64,000 nt of DNA, taken from the NCBI RefSeq assembly GCF_001894925.1, contig NZ_BCXD01000002.1, forward strand, positions 1 through 64,000. The letters run 5' to 3'. A model generated the notes under the pieces. It was not told the DNA's origin and ran no database searches. It saw nothing but the letters and a program-made list of their open reading frames with translations. This document shows positions 18,139-27,677 of the stretch, piece after piece. Origin of the DNA: Rhodococcus rhodnii NBRC 100604 (lineage in GTDB: Bacteria > Actinomycetota > Actinomycetes > Mycobacteriales > Mycobacteriaceae). The stretch's first letter is position 1, and each line of letters opens with the position of its first letter. A program made the translations under genes and the position numbers.

Positions 18139-18852
18139 GTGGCCCGCAAGCCCGTACCCGCCGGAACCGCGAAGCCGACCAGCGCGGCCCACATCGTCTC
18201 GCTGGTACGCAAGAGCGTTCCGCCGATGCATCGCGCCGGAATCCCCTTCGTCGTGGGCCCCCTCGCGGTGGCGGCGCTCGGCCGCCGGAATCGGTGGGTC
18301 CGCACCGCGGGCCTCGGCGCGGCCGGAGCCTGCGCCGCGTTCTTCCGCAACCCGAGCCGCGTTCCCCCCAACCTCCCCGGCGTCGTCGTCGCCCCTGCCG
18401 ACGGCGAGGTCGCGCTCGTCGACACCGCGACACCGCCGCCCGAACTCGCGCTCGGCACCGAACCGCTCCCCCGCGTGAGCATCTTCCTGTCCGTGCTCGA
18501 CGTCCACGTGCAGCGCAGCCCCGTCGCGGGCACCGTCGCCGAGGTCGTCCACCGCGACGGGCAGTTCCTGTCGGCCGACCTCGCCGACGCGAGCGAGGTC
18601 AACGAACGCACCAGCATGCGCATCCACACCGCCGACGGCCAGGACGTCGGCGTCGTGCAGATCGCCGGCCTCATCGCCCGCCGCATCGTGTGCGACGCCC
18701 GCGTCGGCGACGCGATCACGCTCGGCGACACGTACGGGCTCATCCGGTTCGGCTCCCGCGTCGACACCTACCTCCCCGCGGGCTCCGAGATCCTCGTCCT
18801 CCCGGGCCAGCGCAGCGTCGGCGCCGAGACCGTCCTCGCCCGGCTGCCGTGA
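18139..18852 (+). CDS. psd: Phosphatidylserine decarboxylase proenzyme (short form)
   Basis: 237 residues from the GTG at 18139, with GAGGAG just upstream. The enzyme makes phosphatidylethanolamine from phosphatidylserine at the membrane. The N-terminal hydrophobic part is followed by [30 protein letters not shown] and the self-cleavage site in [11 protein letters not shown], where the Ser of Phe-Gly-Ser becomes the pyruvoyl group. The family signature is complete and the length is normal for the short actinobacterial form. It overlaps pssA by four bases (GTGA), so the two steps of PE synthesis are translationally coupled. The adjacent order psd-pssA-CDC48-like matches M. tuberculosis. Confidence 0.95.
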   Translation: MARKPVPAGTAKPTSAAHIVSLVRKSVPPMHRAGIPFVVGPLAVAALGRRNRWVRTAGLGAAGACAAFFRNPSRVPPNLPGVVVAPADGEVALVDTATPPPELALGTEPLPRVSIFLSVLDVHVQRSPVAGTVAEVVHRDGQFLSADLADASEVNERTSMRIHTADGQDVGVVQIAGLIARRIVCDARVGDAITLGDTYGLIRFGSRVDTYLPAGSEILVLPGQRSVGAETVLARLP

Positions 18853-19754
18853 ACGCCGACTCGCCCTCTCGCCGCGGACCGTCCCGCGCGGCGGGCACCG
18901 TCCCGCGCCGCAGACCTCAGAACGCCGTCCGGCTGCTGCCCAGCGTCATCACGATCCTCGCGCTGTGCGCGGGCCTGTCGTCCGTGAAGTTCGCGCTCGA
19001 CGGGCAGATCGGAACGGCGATCGGCTTCGTGGGCGCCGCCGCCGTCCTCGATTCGCTCGACGGCCGCGTCGCACGTCTGCTCGACGCCACGAGCAAGATC
19101 GGCGCCGAACTCGATTCGCTCGCCGACGCGATCTCCTTCGGCGTCGCGCCCGCGCTCGTGCTGTACGTGACGCTGCTCGACGGCCACGCCAACGGCTGGA
19201 TCCTCGCGCTCGTGTTCGCGGTGTGCACCGTGCTGCGACTCGCCCGCTTCAACACGCTCCTCGACGAAGAGATGCCCGCGTACTCGAAGGACTACTTCGT
19301 GGGCGTCCCCGCCCCTGCAGGCGCACTCGTGGCGCTCGCTCCGCTCGCCGCGTCGGCGCAGTGGGGAGACGGCTGGTGGGAGTCCTACGGGCTCGTCGCG
19401 GCATGGATCCTGTTCTCGTCGGTCCTCGTCGTCAGCCGCGTCCCGACGCTCGCACTCAAGCGGCTCTCGGTGCCGCCGCGCATGGCGGCCGGGCTGCTCG
19501 TGCTCGTCGCGGTCGGCGCGGCGGCACTCGTGACGTACCCGTTCATCCTGCTGCTCGTGCTCGTCGGCGGGTACCTCGTGCACATCCCGTTCGCGATCCG
19601 CTCGCAGCGCTGGGTCGCCGCACGTCCCGACACCTGGGATTTCCCCGCTCGGGAGCGGCGGGCGATCCGCCGCGATCCGAGCCGCCGGCACTCGTCCGAG
19701 GCGCGCAGGCTCGGGCTGCGCCGCCCCGAATCGCGCGGTCGCGATCACACCTGA
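18849..19754 (+). CDS. pssA: CDP-diacylglycerol-serine O-phosphatidyltransferase
   Basis: 301 residues, GTG start at 18849 overlapping the psd stop. It is an integral membrane enzyme that joins serine to CDP-diacylglycerol to give phosphatidylserine, the substrate of Psd. The CDP-alcohol phosphotransferase signature DG-x2-AR-x8-G-x3-D-x3-D is fully present as DGRVAR, then GAELDSLAD. About seven hydrophobic helices follow. The tail beyond residue 250 is Arg-rich and cytoplasmic ([18 protein letters not shown]), somewhat longer than needed for catalysis. It is followed after 22 bases by the AAA ATPase gene. Confidence 0.95.
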   Translation: MNADSPSRRGPSRAAGTVPRRRPQNAVRLLPSVITILALCAGLSSVKFALDGQIGTAIGFVGAAAVLDSLDGRVARLLDATSKIGAELDSLADAISFGVAPALVLYVTLLDGHANGWILALVFAVCTVLRLARFNTLLDEEMPAYSKDYFVGVPAPAGALVALAPLAASAQWGDGWWESYGLVAAWILFSSVLVVSRVPTLALKRLSVPPRMAAGLLVLVAVGAAALVTYPFILLLVLVGGYLVHIPFAIRSQRWVAARPDTWDFPARERRAIRRDPSRRHSSEARRLGLRRPESRGRDHT

Positions 19755-19776
19755 CCCGCACCGTATCGTCGAGGTC

Positions 19777-22002
19777 GTGGCCGCAGCCGAACTGACACTG
19801 ACCGTCCGCCTCACCCTGTCCGCCGCGGATTCCCGGCGCGGGATCGCGCGCCTGCACCCCGAGGCGTTCGCGGCACTGGGCATCCGCGAGTGGGACGCGA
19901 TCACGCTCGTCGGATCGCGCACCACCGCGACGGTCGCCGCGCTCGCCGGGACCGCCATCGCGCCCGGCACGATCCTGCTCGACGACGTGACGCTCTCGAA
20001 CACCGGACTCGGCGAGAACTCGTCCGTCGTCGTGACGGCGGCGGTCGTCCACGAGGCGCGGCGCGTCACGGTCCGCGGCGGCACCCTCGCCGAGCGGTCG
20101 ATCGACGGCCCGACGCTGCGCAAGTCGCTGCTCGGGAAGGTCCTCACGGTCGGCGACGCCGTCTCGCTGCTGCCCCGCGATCTCGGCCCCGGCACGAGCA
20201 CCGCGGACACCAGCCGCGCGCTCTCGCGCACGTTCGGTGTCGCGTGGACGACCGAACTGCTCACCGTCACCGGCACCGACCCGAGCGGCCCGGTGAGCGT
20301 GCAACCCAACTCCGCCGTCGCGTGGGGCGACGGCACGCGCTCGGTCCCGGCCCCTGCCACGGACGCCCCGGCCGCGTACGCGCCGTCGCCGAGCGGTCCT
20401 GCCACGGCCACGGCCGCCACCGCGAGCCCACCGGCCCGGCGACGCGACGTCGCGTCCGTGAACGAACTCGTGGGCGTCGGAACGCAGGTCGCGCGGCTCA
20501 CCGAGTGGCTCGCACTCGCCCTCGACGAACCCGAACTCCTCGACCGGCTCGGCGCGTCGCCCCGCCTCGGCGTCCTGGTCACCGGTCCCGCTGGCGTCGG
20601 CAAGGCGACGCTCGCCCGCTCGGTGCTCGCGGACCGCCACGTCGTCGAACTCGACGGCCCCTCCGTCGGCGCCCTCGACGCGGCGGGACGCAGCGACCGC
20701 GTCCGGTCCGCCGTCGCCGAGGTGGCTCGCGGCGGCGTGCTGCTCGTCACCGACGTCGACGCGCTGCTCCCCCAGGCGCCCGAGCCGGTGTCGACGATCG
20801 TCCTCGACCTGCTGCGCGAGGCCGTCGACACCCGCGGCGTCGCCCTCGTCGCGACGACGGCGCACCCGGGCGCCGTCGACTCCCGCCTCCGCGCGCCCGA
20901 GCTGTGCGACCGCGAGATCACCCTCGCCCTGCCCGACGCCGCGACTCGCCGCGCCCTACTGCAGTCGCTGCTCGGATCGGTCCCCACCGCCGACGTCGAC
21001 CTCGGGGCGATCGCGGCGCGGACCCCGGGCTTCGTCGCGGCCGACCTCGCCGCGCTGTGCCGCGAGGCCGCACTGCGGGCCGCATCCCGAAGCCGCGACG
21101 ACGACGGCGACGCCGAACCGGCACTGACGCAACAGGACCTGACCGGCGCGCTCGAGGTGATCCGGCCGCTGTCGCGCTCGGGCAGCGAGGAACTCGCGAT
21201 CGGCAGTATCTCGCTCGACGACGTCGGCGACATGACCGAGACCAAACAGGCCCTCACCGAGGCCGTGCTGTGGCCGCTGCAGCATCCCGACTCGTTCGCG
21301 CGGCTCGGCGTCGAGCCGCCGCGCGGCGTGCTGCTGTACGGCCCGCCCGGATGCGGCAAGACCTTCCTCGTCCGGGCTCTCGCGGGCTCGGGCCAGCTCA
21401 GCGTGCATGCCGTCAAGGGCGCCGAACTGATGGACAAGTGGGTCGGCTCGTCCGAGAAGGCGGTACGTGAACTGTTCGAACGCGCCCGCAACTCGGCGCC
21501 GTCGCTGATCTTCCTCGACGAGATCGACGCCCTCGCCCCGCGCCGCGGGCAGACCGGCGACTCGGGTGTCGGCGACCGCGTCGTCGCCGCGCTGCTCACC
21601 GAACTCGACGGCGTCGAGCCGATGCGCGACGTCGTCGTGCTCGGCGCCACGAACCGTCCCGATCTCATCGACCCGGCGCTGCTGCGGCCCGGCCGGCTCG
21701 AGCGGCTCGTGTTCGTCCCGCCGCCCGACGCCGAGGCCCGCGAGGCGATCCTGCGGACCGCGGGGCGCACCGTCCCGCTCGGCGACGACGTCGATCTCGC
21801 GGCGCTCGCCGTCGATCTCGACGGCTACTCCGCGGCGGATTGCGCAGCGCTGCTGCGGGAATCGGCGCTCGCCGCGATGCGCCGGAGCATCGACGCCGCC
21901 GACGTCACCGCCGCCGACGTCGCGACGGCACGCGATGCCGTACGGCCCTCGCTCGACCGCGACCAGGTCGAGCATCTACGCGCGTACGCGGCGCGGCGAT
22001 GA
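19777..22002 (+). CDS. CDC48/p97-like double AAA ATPase
   Basis: 741 residues from a GTG at 19777. The first 170 residues resemble the CDC48 N-domain (double-psi barrel). They are followed by a Pro/Ala linker and two AAA modules: Walker A GPAGVGKAT (near residue 269) with a degenerate Walker B LLVTDVDALL, then a fully canonical Walker A GPPGCGKTF (near 522) with Walker B LIFLDEIDAL and the GATNRPDLIDPALLRPGR second-region motif. The first module lacks Walker B Glu (VDAL in place of ID/E), so it may bind but not hydrolyse ATP. It corresponds to M. tuberculosis Rv0435c by position. Substrates are unknown; its coupling to phospholipid genes is notable. Confidence 0.9.
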   Translation: MAAAELTLTVRLTLSAADSRRGIARLHPEAFAALGIREWDAITLVGSRTTATVAALAGTAIAPGTILLDDVTLSNTGLGENSSVVVTAAVVHEARRVTVRGGTLAERSIDGPTLRKSLLGKVLTVGDAVSLLPRDLGPGTSTADTSRALSRTFGVAWTTELLTVTGTDPSGPVSVQPNSAVAWGDGTRSVPAPATDAPAAYAPSPSGPATATAATASPPARRRDVASVNELVGVGTQVARLTEWLALALDEPELLDRLGASPRLGVLVTGPAGVGKATLARSVLADRHVVELDGPSVGALDAAGRSDRVRSAVAEVARGGVLLVTDVDALLPQAPEPVSTIVLDLLREAVDTRGVALVATTAHPGAVDSRLRAPELCDREITLALPDAATRRALLQSLLGSVPTADVDLGAIAARTPGFVAADLAALCREAALRAASRSRDDDGDAEPALTQQDLTGALEVIRPLSRSGSEELAIGSISLDDVGDMTETKQALTEAVLWPLQHPDSFARLGVEPPRGVLLYGPPGCGKTFLVRALAGSGQLSVHAVKGAELMDKWVGSSEKAVRELFERARNSAPSLIFLDEIDALAPRRGQTGDSGVGDRVVAALLTELDGVEPMRDVVVLGATNRPDLIDPALLRPGRLERLVFVPPPDAEAREAILRTAGRTVPLGDDVDLAALAVDLDGYSAADCAALLRESALAAMRRSIDAADVTAADVATARDAVRPSLDRDQVEHLRAYAARR

Positions 22003-22067
22003 GCGTCGCCGCGTCGCGACGCTGACTGCCGTCCCGGCATGCCCTCCCGAATCGGTACGGTGTCTCC

Positions 22068-23504
22068 GTGATCTCACGCGCCCGGATCGATGTCCGGGGA
22101 GCCGTCTCGGCAGCAGCCGCAGTCGCGTCGGGAGTGCTCGCGGGCTTCGTCCTGAGCAACCCCCGCGCCGACCGGTGGGCGATCCATGCCTCCGACCGCG
22201 AACTGGAACGGTGGCTGAGCAGTCAGCCGACCGGGCTCGTCGTCGGAACGCTGCTCGCCGTCATCGTGGTCGGTGCGCTCCAGCGCGCGGGCTCGGCGCG
22301 GCGGCCGTGGATCGCCGCACTCGCGTGCATCGCAGTCCTCGCCGCCACCCGCTCGGCTCTCCCCGACGTCGGATCGATCGACAGCCTCGTCGCGTTGCAC
22401 TTCGCCAAGACGGCTGCCGCGGGCGTGCTGCTCGGCTGCGCCGTCGCGGGCGTGTGGAGCCGCGCAAGCAAGACCGCCCGCACCCGCGTTGCACTCGCCC
22501 TCGCGGTCTTCGCGACCTTCCTGCTCGCGAGCACCATCCGGCCGCCGGTGTCACCCGTCGCGTATCTCGAACCCGTCAGCAGGAGCACCTCGGCGCTCGG
22601 CGAACCGGCCTGGTGGCTGCTCGCGGTCGCCGCCGTCGCGACGACGGCCGCGGCGTTCGCGACGCGTGCCGCCGACCGCACGCAGTACCCGACCCGGCTC
22701 ACGCTGCGGGCGTGCCTGCTCGGCGCGCTGGCCCTCGCCGTGACGCATCGGGTGCTCGGCGCGTGGATCGAGAGCCGGGAGTTCGCGTCGACGTCGTCGC
22801 TGTGGACGGCCGTGATCGTCTCGCTCGTACTCGTGTGCGCCGTGACGGCGGCGACCGCCCGGTTCGTCGGGTCCGCGGACGGCCGGATCCTGCTCGCCGG
22901 GACGGGCGTCGTGGCCGCGGCCGCGGGTGTCCTCCACGATCTGCGGACCCCGCTGGTGTCCGTCCCGACGTGGGCGATGCTCACGGTGGGCGTCGCGGGC
23001 TGCGTCCTCGGCGCCGTCGCCGCACTGCGCGGACTCGCCGCTCACTGGGGACTCGCGATCGCGGCACTCGCTCCCGCCGTCGCCGCGATCGCTCCCGATT
23101 TCGGATCGGACGGGGTCGCACTGCTCGCGCGACTCTTCGTCGTCGGGCTGGGCGGCACGGCCGCACTCGTCGCCGCGCTGCCGGGCGGCGGCGCCGTCGC
23201 GGCCTTCGGTCTCTCGCTGCCCTTCGCCGCGTTCACGCTGGTCACCGCGGCGTCGGTGCCCCGTTCCCCCACGTCGCTGTTCGACGTCCCGTCGCTGCCC
23301 GAGGGCTTCGAGTACGGCTTCGACGTCGACACCGTTCCCGCCGCGACGACGGTCTCGGATCACCTCGTCGGTGTGGCACTGCTCGCCGTGACGGCCTACT
23401 TCGCGTTCGCGATCCTGCGTTCCGGCGTCGTCGAGAGCGACGGAGACACGACGGGTTCAGTCGATGACGCCGAGGGCGTGGAGCCGCCCGAAGACGAGAA
23501 GTGA
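22068..23504 (+). CDS. Polytopic integral membrane protein, unknown function
   Basis: 478 residues from the GTG at 22068. At least ten hydrophobic segments, very rich in Ala, Val and Leu, are broken by short charged loops, with an acidic hydrophilic tail (ESDGDTTGSVDDAEGVEPP). I recognise no transporter or enzyme motif. A 65-base gap after the AAA ATPase gene and the same direction suggest cotranscription, so it might be a membrane partner of that ATPase; this is a guess. Its last 48 bases overlap the 3' end of the convergent Nudix gene. Confidence 0.75.
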   Translation: MISRARIDVRGAVSAAAAVASGVLAGFVLSNPRADRWAIHASDRELERWLSSQPTGLVVGTLLAVIVVGALQRAGSARRPWIAALACIAVLAATRSALPDVGSIDSLVALHFAKTAAAGVLLGCAVAGVWSRASKTARTRVALALAVFATFLLASTIRPPVSPVAYLEPVSRSTSALGEPAWWLLAVAAVATTAAAFATRAADRTQYPTRLTLRACLLGALALAVTHRVLGAWIESREFASTSSLWTAVIVSLVLVCAVTAATARFVGSADGRILLAGTGVVAAAAGVLHDLRTPLVSVPTWAMLTVGVAGCVLGAVAALRGLAAHWGLAIAALAPAVAAIAPDFGSDGVALLARLFVVGLGGTAALVAALPGGGAVAAFGLSLPFAAFTLVTAASVPRSPTSLFDVPSLPEGFEYGFDVDTVPAATTVSDHLVGVALLAVTAYFAFAILRSGVVESDGDTTGSVDDAEGVEPPEDEK

Positions 23505-23882
23505 CCCGGGCGCGCGTTCGGCGAGCGCCGCGTACTCGCCGAACGTGAAGTACGCGATCTCGGCGATCTCGCTCGTCGGGAGCGGCTCCCGGTCGAGGTC
23601 GCCGGTGAAGCACGTCATGTGCAAGGACGTCCCGGGCGCGTGCCCGTACGCGGGAGCCTCGAAGACGTCGAGCAGCACCGGCGCGACGACGCCCGCGTCC
23701 AGTTCCTCGCGGATCTCCCGCACGAGCGCCTCCTCGGCGGACTCGCCGGGATCGATCTTGCCACCCGCCATGTAGAAGGCCGGCTTGCCGTGCGAGCGGG
23801 CCTGCAACAGCCGCCGGTCGCGGACGAACGCGAGCGCTGAGGTACGAATCACATGGGACGTCGTCCCGGCTCCGGTGGGCAC
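23457..23882 (-). CDS. Nudix hydrolase
   Basis: 141 residues from the GTG at 23882; a later GTG at 23852 (giving VIRTSALAFV as N terminus) is also reasonable. The Nudix box GGKIDPGESAEEALVREIREELDA is complete (G-x5-E-x7-REUxEE). The family hydrolyses nucleoside diphosphates linked to another moiety, for example oxidised dNTPs or sugar nucleotides; substrate is not deducible. Its stop lies inside the coding end of the convergent membrane-protein gene, with a 48-base tail-to-tail overlap. Confidence 0.88.
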   Translation of the reverse strand: MPTGAGTTSHVIRTSALAFVRDRRLLQARSHGKPAFYMAGGKIDPGESAEEALVREIREELDAGVVAPVLLDVFEAPAYGHAPGTSLHMTCFTGDLDREPLPTSEIAEIAYFTFGEYAALAERAPGSLLVFGRLHALGVID

Positions 23883-24162
23883 GGCCGAACTCTAGTCGGG
23901 TACGCGCGATCTCGTTTCCCTGCGCGCGCCCGCGCGCGTGGTACACCATCGAACAGCGTGGTCGGGACGCCACGTGCCCCGAGAACGCGCAGCATCCCGC
24001 GGTTAAGATGTACGCGAGTCCCAATCGCTGCACTCGGTGCGGGGGCACCCGCGGCGGAAGCGGGCTCGTCGATCGGTACCGGCACGGCCTCGAGTCGCGC
24101 CGTCCGTGCGACACGTCCCTCCGCCCGCCACGCGTCAGCGTGACACCGAGACCCGACGGAGT
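23883..24162 (+). promoter_or_regulatory. Leader and promoter region of the mrp operon
   Basis: 280 bases between the divergent Nudix gene and mrpA. A TAAGAT at about 24004-24009 could be a -10 box, giving a leader of roughly 150 bases. The leader has several GC-rich short inverted repeats, including GCGCGCGCCCGCGCGCG at about 23921-23937. I could not match it to a known riboswitch class. Confidence 0.3.
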
Positions 24163-27006
24163 GTGCCTGCTTTGCTCGCGATTCTGCTCGCCCATACGGT
24201 GGCCGCCCTGCTGGCCCCCCTTCTGGTGCGATTCGTGGGCCGAAACGCCTTCTACGCGCTCGCCCTCGTTCCCGCGACCAGCCTCCTGTGGGTCGTCTCC
24301 AACTGGGGCACCGAGCAGCATCTGAACCTCGACTGGGTGCCCGGCCTGTCGATGAACATCGACATGAGATTCGACGCGCTGTCGGGCATCATGTCGCTGC
24401 TCGTCCTCGGCATCGGCACGCTCGTACTCGCGTACTGCGCACGGTATTTCGACAACGACGAGACTCGGCTCGGCCTGTTCGCCGCCGAACTCGTCGCCTT
24501 CGCCGGCGCGATGTTCGGCCTCGTCACCAGCGACAACATGCTGGTGCTCTACATCTTCTGGGAACTGACGACGATCCTGTCGTTCCTGCTCGTCGGCCAC
24601 TACGCCGAGCGCGCGTCCAGTCGCCGCGCCGCGACGCAGGCACTGCTGGTGACGACCGCCGGCGGCCTCGCGATGCTGGTCGGCTTCATCGTTCTCGGCC
24701 AGGTCAGCGGCACCTACAACCTCTCCGAGCTCGTCGAGGTGGCACCGCGAGGATGGCTCGCGGGCGTCGGACTCGTGCTCGTGCTCATCGGTGCGCTGTC
24801 CAAGTCCGCGCTGGTGCCGCTGCACTTCTGGCTCCCGGGCGCGATGGCGGCGCCCACCCCGGTCAGCGCATACCTGCACGCCGCGGCGATGGTCAAGGCC
24901 GGCGTCTACCTCGTCGCACGGCTCGCGCCCGGATTCGCCGAGGCGGGTCCGTGGCATCCGACCGTGATCGTGTTCGGCCTCGCGACGATGATCCTCGGCG
25001 GCTGGCGTGCGATGCGGGCGTTCGACCTCAAGCTCGTCCTCGCGTTCGGCACGGTGAGCCAGTTGGGCTTCATGATCGCGATCGTCGGCATCGGCACGCG
25101 CGACGCGATGCTCGCCGGCCTCGCCCTCATGTGCGCTCACGCGCTGTTCAAGGCGACGTTGTTCATGGTGGTCGGCATCATCGACCACACGACCGGCACC
25201 CGCGACATGCGCAAGCTCGCGCACCTGGGCCGCAAGGTCCCGTGGCTGGCCGTCGTCGCGGGTCTCGCCGCGGCGAGCATGGCGGGTCTGCCGCCGCTGC
25301 TCGGCTTCGTGTCCAAGGAGGGCGCGTTCGACGCGATCCTGCACGCGGAGACCTTCTCGCCGAGTGCCGGGGTGGCGTTCGTCGTGGTCGTCGTCGCGGG
25401 CTCGATCCTGACGTTCGCCTACAGCCTGCGGTTCATGGTCGGCACGTTCGGCCGCAAGAAGGTCGACGCCCCCAGCACGAACGTCGCGCAGATGCACGCC
25501 GTCGGCCCGCTGTTCCTCGGCCCGCCCGCACTGCTCGCGGTCGCGGGCCTGGGCGCCGGGCTGTTCGCGCCCTGGTTCGAGACGCTGCTCACGCCTTTCT
25601 CGACGACGATCCCGAACCCGGGCGCCGACGACTACTACCTCGCGCTGTGGCACGGCGTGAACACGGCACTGATCCTCACGATCGTCGTCGTCGTCGCGGG
25701 TTGCGCGCTCTACCTCGCACACCGCCAGTTCGCGCGGGTCCGGTTCGAGCGCACCTTCCCGCTCAACGCCGACCGGATCTACGACGCCACGCTGCGCGGC
25801 ATGGACTCCGTCTCGATGCGCCTGACGGGCGCGACGCAGCGCGGTTCGCTGCCGCTGACGCAGGCGACGATCCTCGTGACGTTCGCGCTGCTGCCCACCG
25901 TCGTGCTCGCGGTCGGCGGGCCGTCCGGGGTGCGGACGATGCTGTGGGACTCGCCGTGGCAGGCGATCGTCGGCGTCATCATCCTCGTCGCCTCGATCGG
26001 GGCGGTGGTCATGCGCAACCGCCTCGCCGCGGTCCTGCTCGTGGGCCTGACCGGGTACGGCACCGGCGTGATCTTCGCCCTGCACGGTGCACCCGACCTC
26101 GCACTGACGCAGTTCCTGGTCGAGACGGTCACGATCGTCGTGTTCGTGCTGGTGCTGCGCAAGCTTCCGGCCGACATCGACGAGACGCAGGGAATCGGGC
26201 TCCACGTTCCGCGGGCGATCCTCGCCGTCTGCGTCGGCGTCGCCGTCACCGTCGTGGGTGCCTTCGCGATCGGCGGACGCTCGTCGGTCCCCATCGCGAC
26301 CCTGCTCCCCGACGCCTCCTACTACCTGGGCGACGGCAAGAACGTCGTCAACGTCCTGTTGGTCGACATCCGTGCGTGGGACACGCTCGGCGAGATCTCG
26401 GTGCTCCTCGTGGCCGCGACGGGTGTCGCGAGCCTCGTGTTCCGCAACCGGCGATTCGGCAGCGCGCCCCGTGCGGCGGACGCCCGCCGCGTCGGTGGCG
26501 AGGAGAACGGCGAGAACAACGAGACGACGTGGCTCGTCGCGGGCGCCCTCATGGATCCCCGGCATCGCTCGCTGATCCTCGAGGTCACCACCCGCCTGAT
26601 GTTCCCGACGATCATGGTGATGTCGGTGTACTTCTTCTTCTCGGGTCACAACGCACCCGGTGGGGGATTCGCGGGTGGTCTCACTGCCGGTCTCGCACTG
26701 GTACTGCGGTACCTCGCGGGCGGCCGCTACGAACTCGGCGAGACCGTCCCCATCGACGCCGGCAAGGTCCTCGGCGCCGGACTGATCTTCGCAGCGGGCA
26801 CGGCGGTCGTGTCGCTCCTGCTCGGCGCCCCTGCACTCTCGTCGGCGACGTTCGAATTCGTGCTGCCGATCTTCGGTGAGATCAAGCTCGTCACCGCACT
26901 GTTCTTCGACCTCGGCGTGTATCTGATCGTCGTGGGACTGGTGCTCGACATACTCCGCAGTCTCGGTGCCCGCCTGGACGCACAGATCGAGGTGAACAAC
27001 CGATGA
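24163..27006 (+). CDS. mrpA: Mrp cation/proton antiporter subunit A, fused to subunit B
   Basis: About 947 residues from a GTG at 24163 at the start of the first membrane helix. The N-terminal two thirds are a NuoL-like proton-pumping subunit: it contains WELTTILSFLLVGHY, HFWLPGAMAAPTPVSAYLHAAAMVKAG and the conserved Lys/Glu helices. The middle carries the MrpA-specific domain (LTQFLVETVTIVVFVLVLRKLP). The last 160 residues, after a hydrophilic linker, are a MrpB domain (MFPTIMVMSVYFFFSGHNAPGGGFAGG, abbreviated here). The complex exchanges Na+ or Li+ for protons across the inner membrane. No separate mrpB exists in the operon. It overlaps mrpC by four bases. Confidence 0.93.
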   Translation: MPALLAILLAHTVAALLAPLLVRFVGRNAFYALALVPATSLLWVVSNWGTEQHLNLDWVPGLSMNIDMRFDALSGIMSLLVLGIGTLVLAYCARYFDNDETRLGLFAAELVAFAGAMFGLVTSDNMLVLYIFWELTTILSFLLVGHYAERASSRRAATQALLVTTAGGLAMLVGFIVLGQVSGTYNLSELVEVAPRGWLAGVGLVLVLIGALSKSALVPLHFWLPGAMAAPTPVSAYLHAAAMVKAGVYLVARLAPGFAEAGPWHPTVIVFGLATMILGGWRAMRAFDLKLVLAFGTVSQLGFMIAIVGIGTRDAMLAGLALMCAHALFKATLFMVVGIIDHTTGTRDMRKLAHLGRKVPWLAVVAGLAAASMAGLPPLLGFVSKEGAFDAILHAETFSPSAGVAFVVVVVAGSILTFAYSLRFMVGTFGRKKVDAPSTNVAQMHAVGPLFLGPPALLAVAGLGAGLFAPWFETLLTPFSTTIPNPGADDYYLALWHGVNTALILTIVVVVAGCALYLAHRQFARVRFERTFPLNADRIYDATLRGMDSVSMRLTGATQRGSLPLTQATILVTFALLPTVVLAVGGPSGVRTMLWDSPWQAIVGVIILVASIGAVVMRNRLAAVLLVGLTGYGTGVIFALHGAPDLALTQFLVETVTIVVFVLVLRKLPADIDETQGIGLHVPRAILAVCVGVAVTVVGAFAIGGRSSVPIATLLPDASYYLGDGKNVVNVLLVDIRAWDTLGEISVLLVAATGVASLVFRNRRFGSAPRAADARRVGGEENGENNETTWLVAGALMDPRHRSLILEVTTRLMFPTIMVMSVYFFFSGHNAPGGGFAGGLTAGLALVLRYLAGGRYELGETVPIDAGKVLGAGLIFAAGTAVVSLLLGAPALSSATFEFVLPIFGEIKLVTALFFDLGVYLIVVGLVLDILRSLGARLDAQIEVNNR

Positions 27007-27677
27007 TCGCGAACATCACGATGCTGGCGACGATCGCCGCGCTCGTCTCGTGCGGCGTGTACCTCATCGTCGAACGCAGCGTCACGCGCATGCTGCTGGG
27101 CCTGTTGCTCATCGGCAACGGCATCAACCTGCTCATCATCACGGCGGGCGGGGCGTCCGGCGGCCCACCGATCGTGTTCTTCGACGACGACGCCGAGATG
27201 GCCGATCCCCTCGCGCAGGCGATGGTCCTCACGGCGATCGTCATCACGATGGGCATCGCCGCCTTCGTCCTCGCGCTGATCTACCGCTCGTACAAGCTCA
27301 GCGCGGCGGACACCGTCGAGGACGATCCCGAGGACACCCGCGTCATCCGGCGCCGTTCGGTGGCGGACGCACCCGACCGGGACCGTTCCGACGACCCCGT
27401 CACCGGCGCGCCGCGTTTCGCCGGGGACGCGTTCGACAAGCATGGCAACCCGATCCCGATCGAGCAGATCGAAAGCCTCCACCTCGAGGATCTCGAAGGA
27501 TACGAGGACCTGCACGAAGGCACATTCGACGACGACGAGGACGAGATCGACCGATACGACGCCGGCGACATGAAGCTGACACCCGACCCCGGACCGGCCG
27601 ATCACGAACCCGCGGCGCATCCGGACGACAAGACCGATCCCGAGACGGGCGACCAGGACGGAGGTGACAAGCGATGA
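27003..27677 (+). CDS. mrpC: Mrp antiporter subunit C with long acidic C-terminal extension
   Basis: 224 residues. The first 100 form a NuoK-like three-helix subunit: LLGLLLIGNGINLLI and DPLAQAMVLTAIVITMGIAA are the family hallmarks. Typical MrpC/MnhC proteins are about 110-125 residues, so roughly 100 residues are extra. The extra part is hydrophilic, strongly acidic (DEDEIDRYD and similar) and probably disordered in the cytoplasm. Its start overlaps mrpA and its stop overlaps mrpD, both by four bases, so the six subunits are translated in a coupled chain. Confidence 0.92.
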   Translation: MIANITMLATIAALVSCGVYLIVERSVTRMLLGLLLIGNGINLLIITAGGASGGPPIVFFDDDAEMADPLAQAMVLTAIVITMGIAAFVLALIYRSYKLSAADTVEDDPEDTRVIRRRSVADAPDRDRSDDPVTGAPRFAGDAFDKHGNPIPIEQIESLHLEDLEGYEDLHEGTFDDDEDEIDRYDAGDMKLTPDPGPADHEPAAHPDDKTDPETGDQDGGDKR

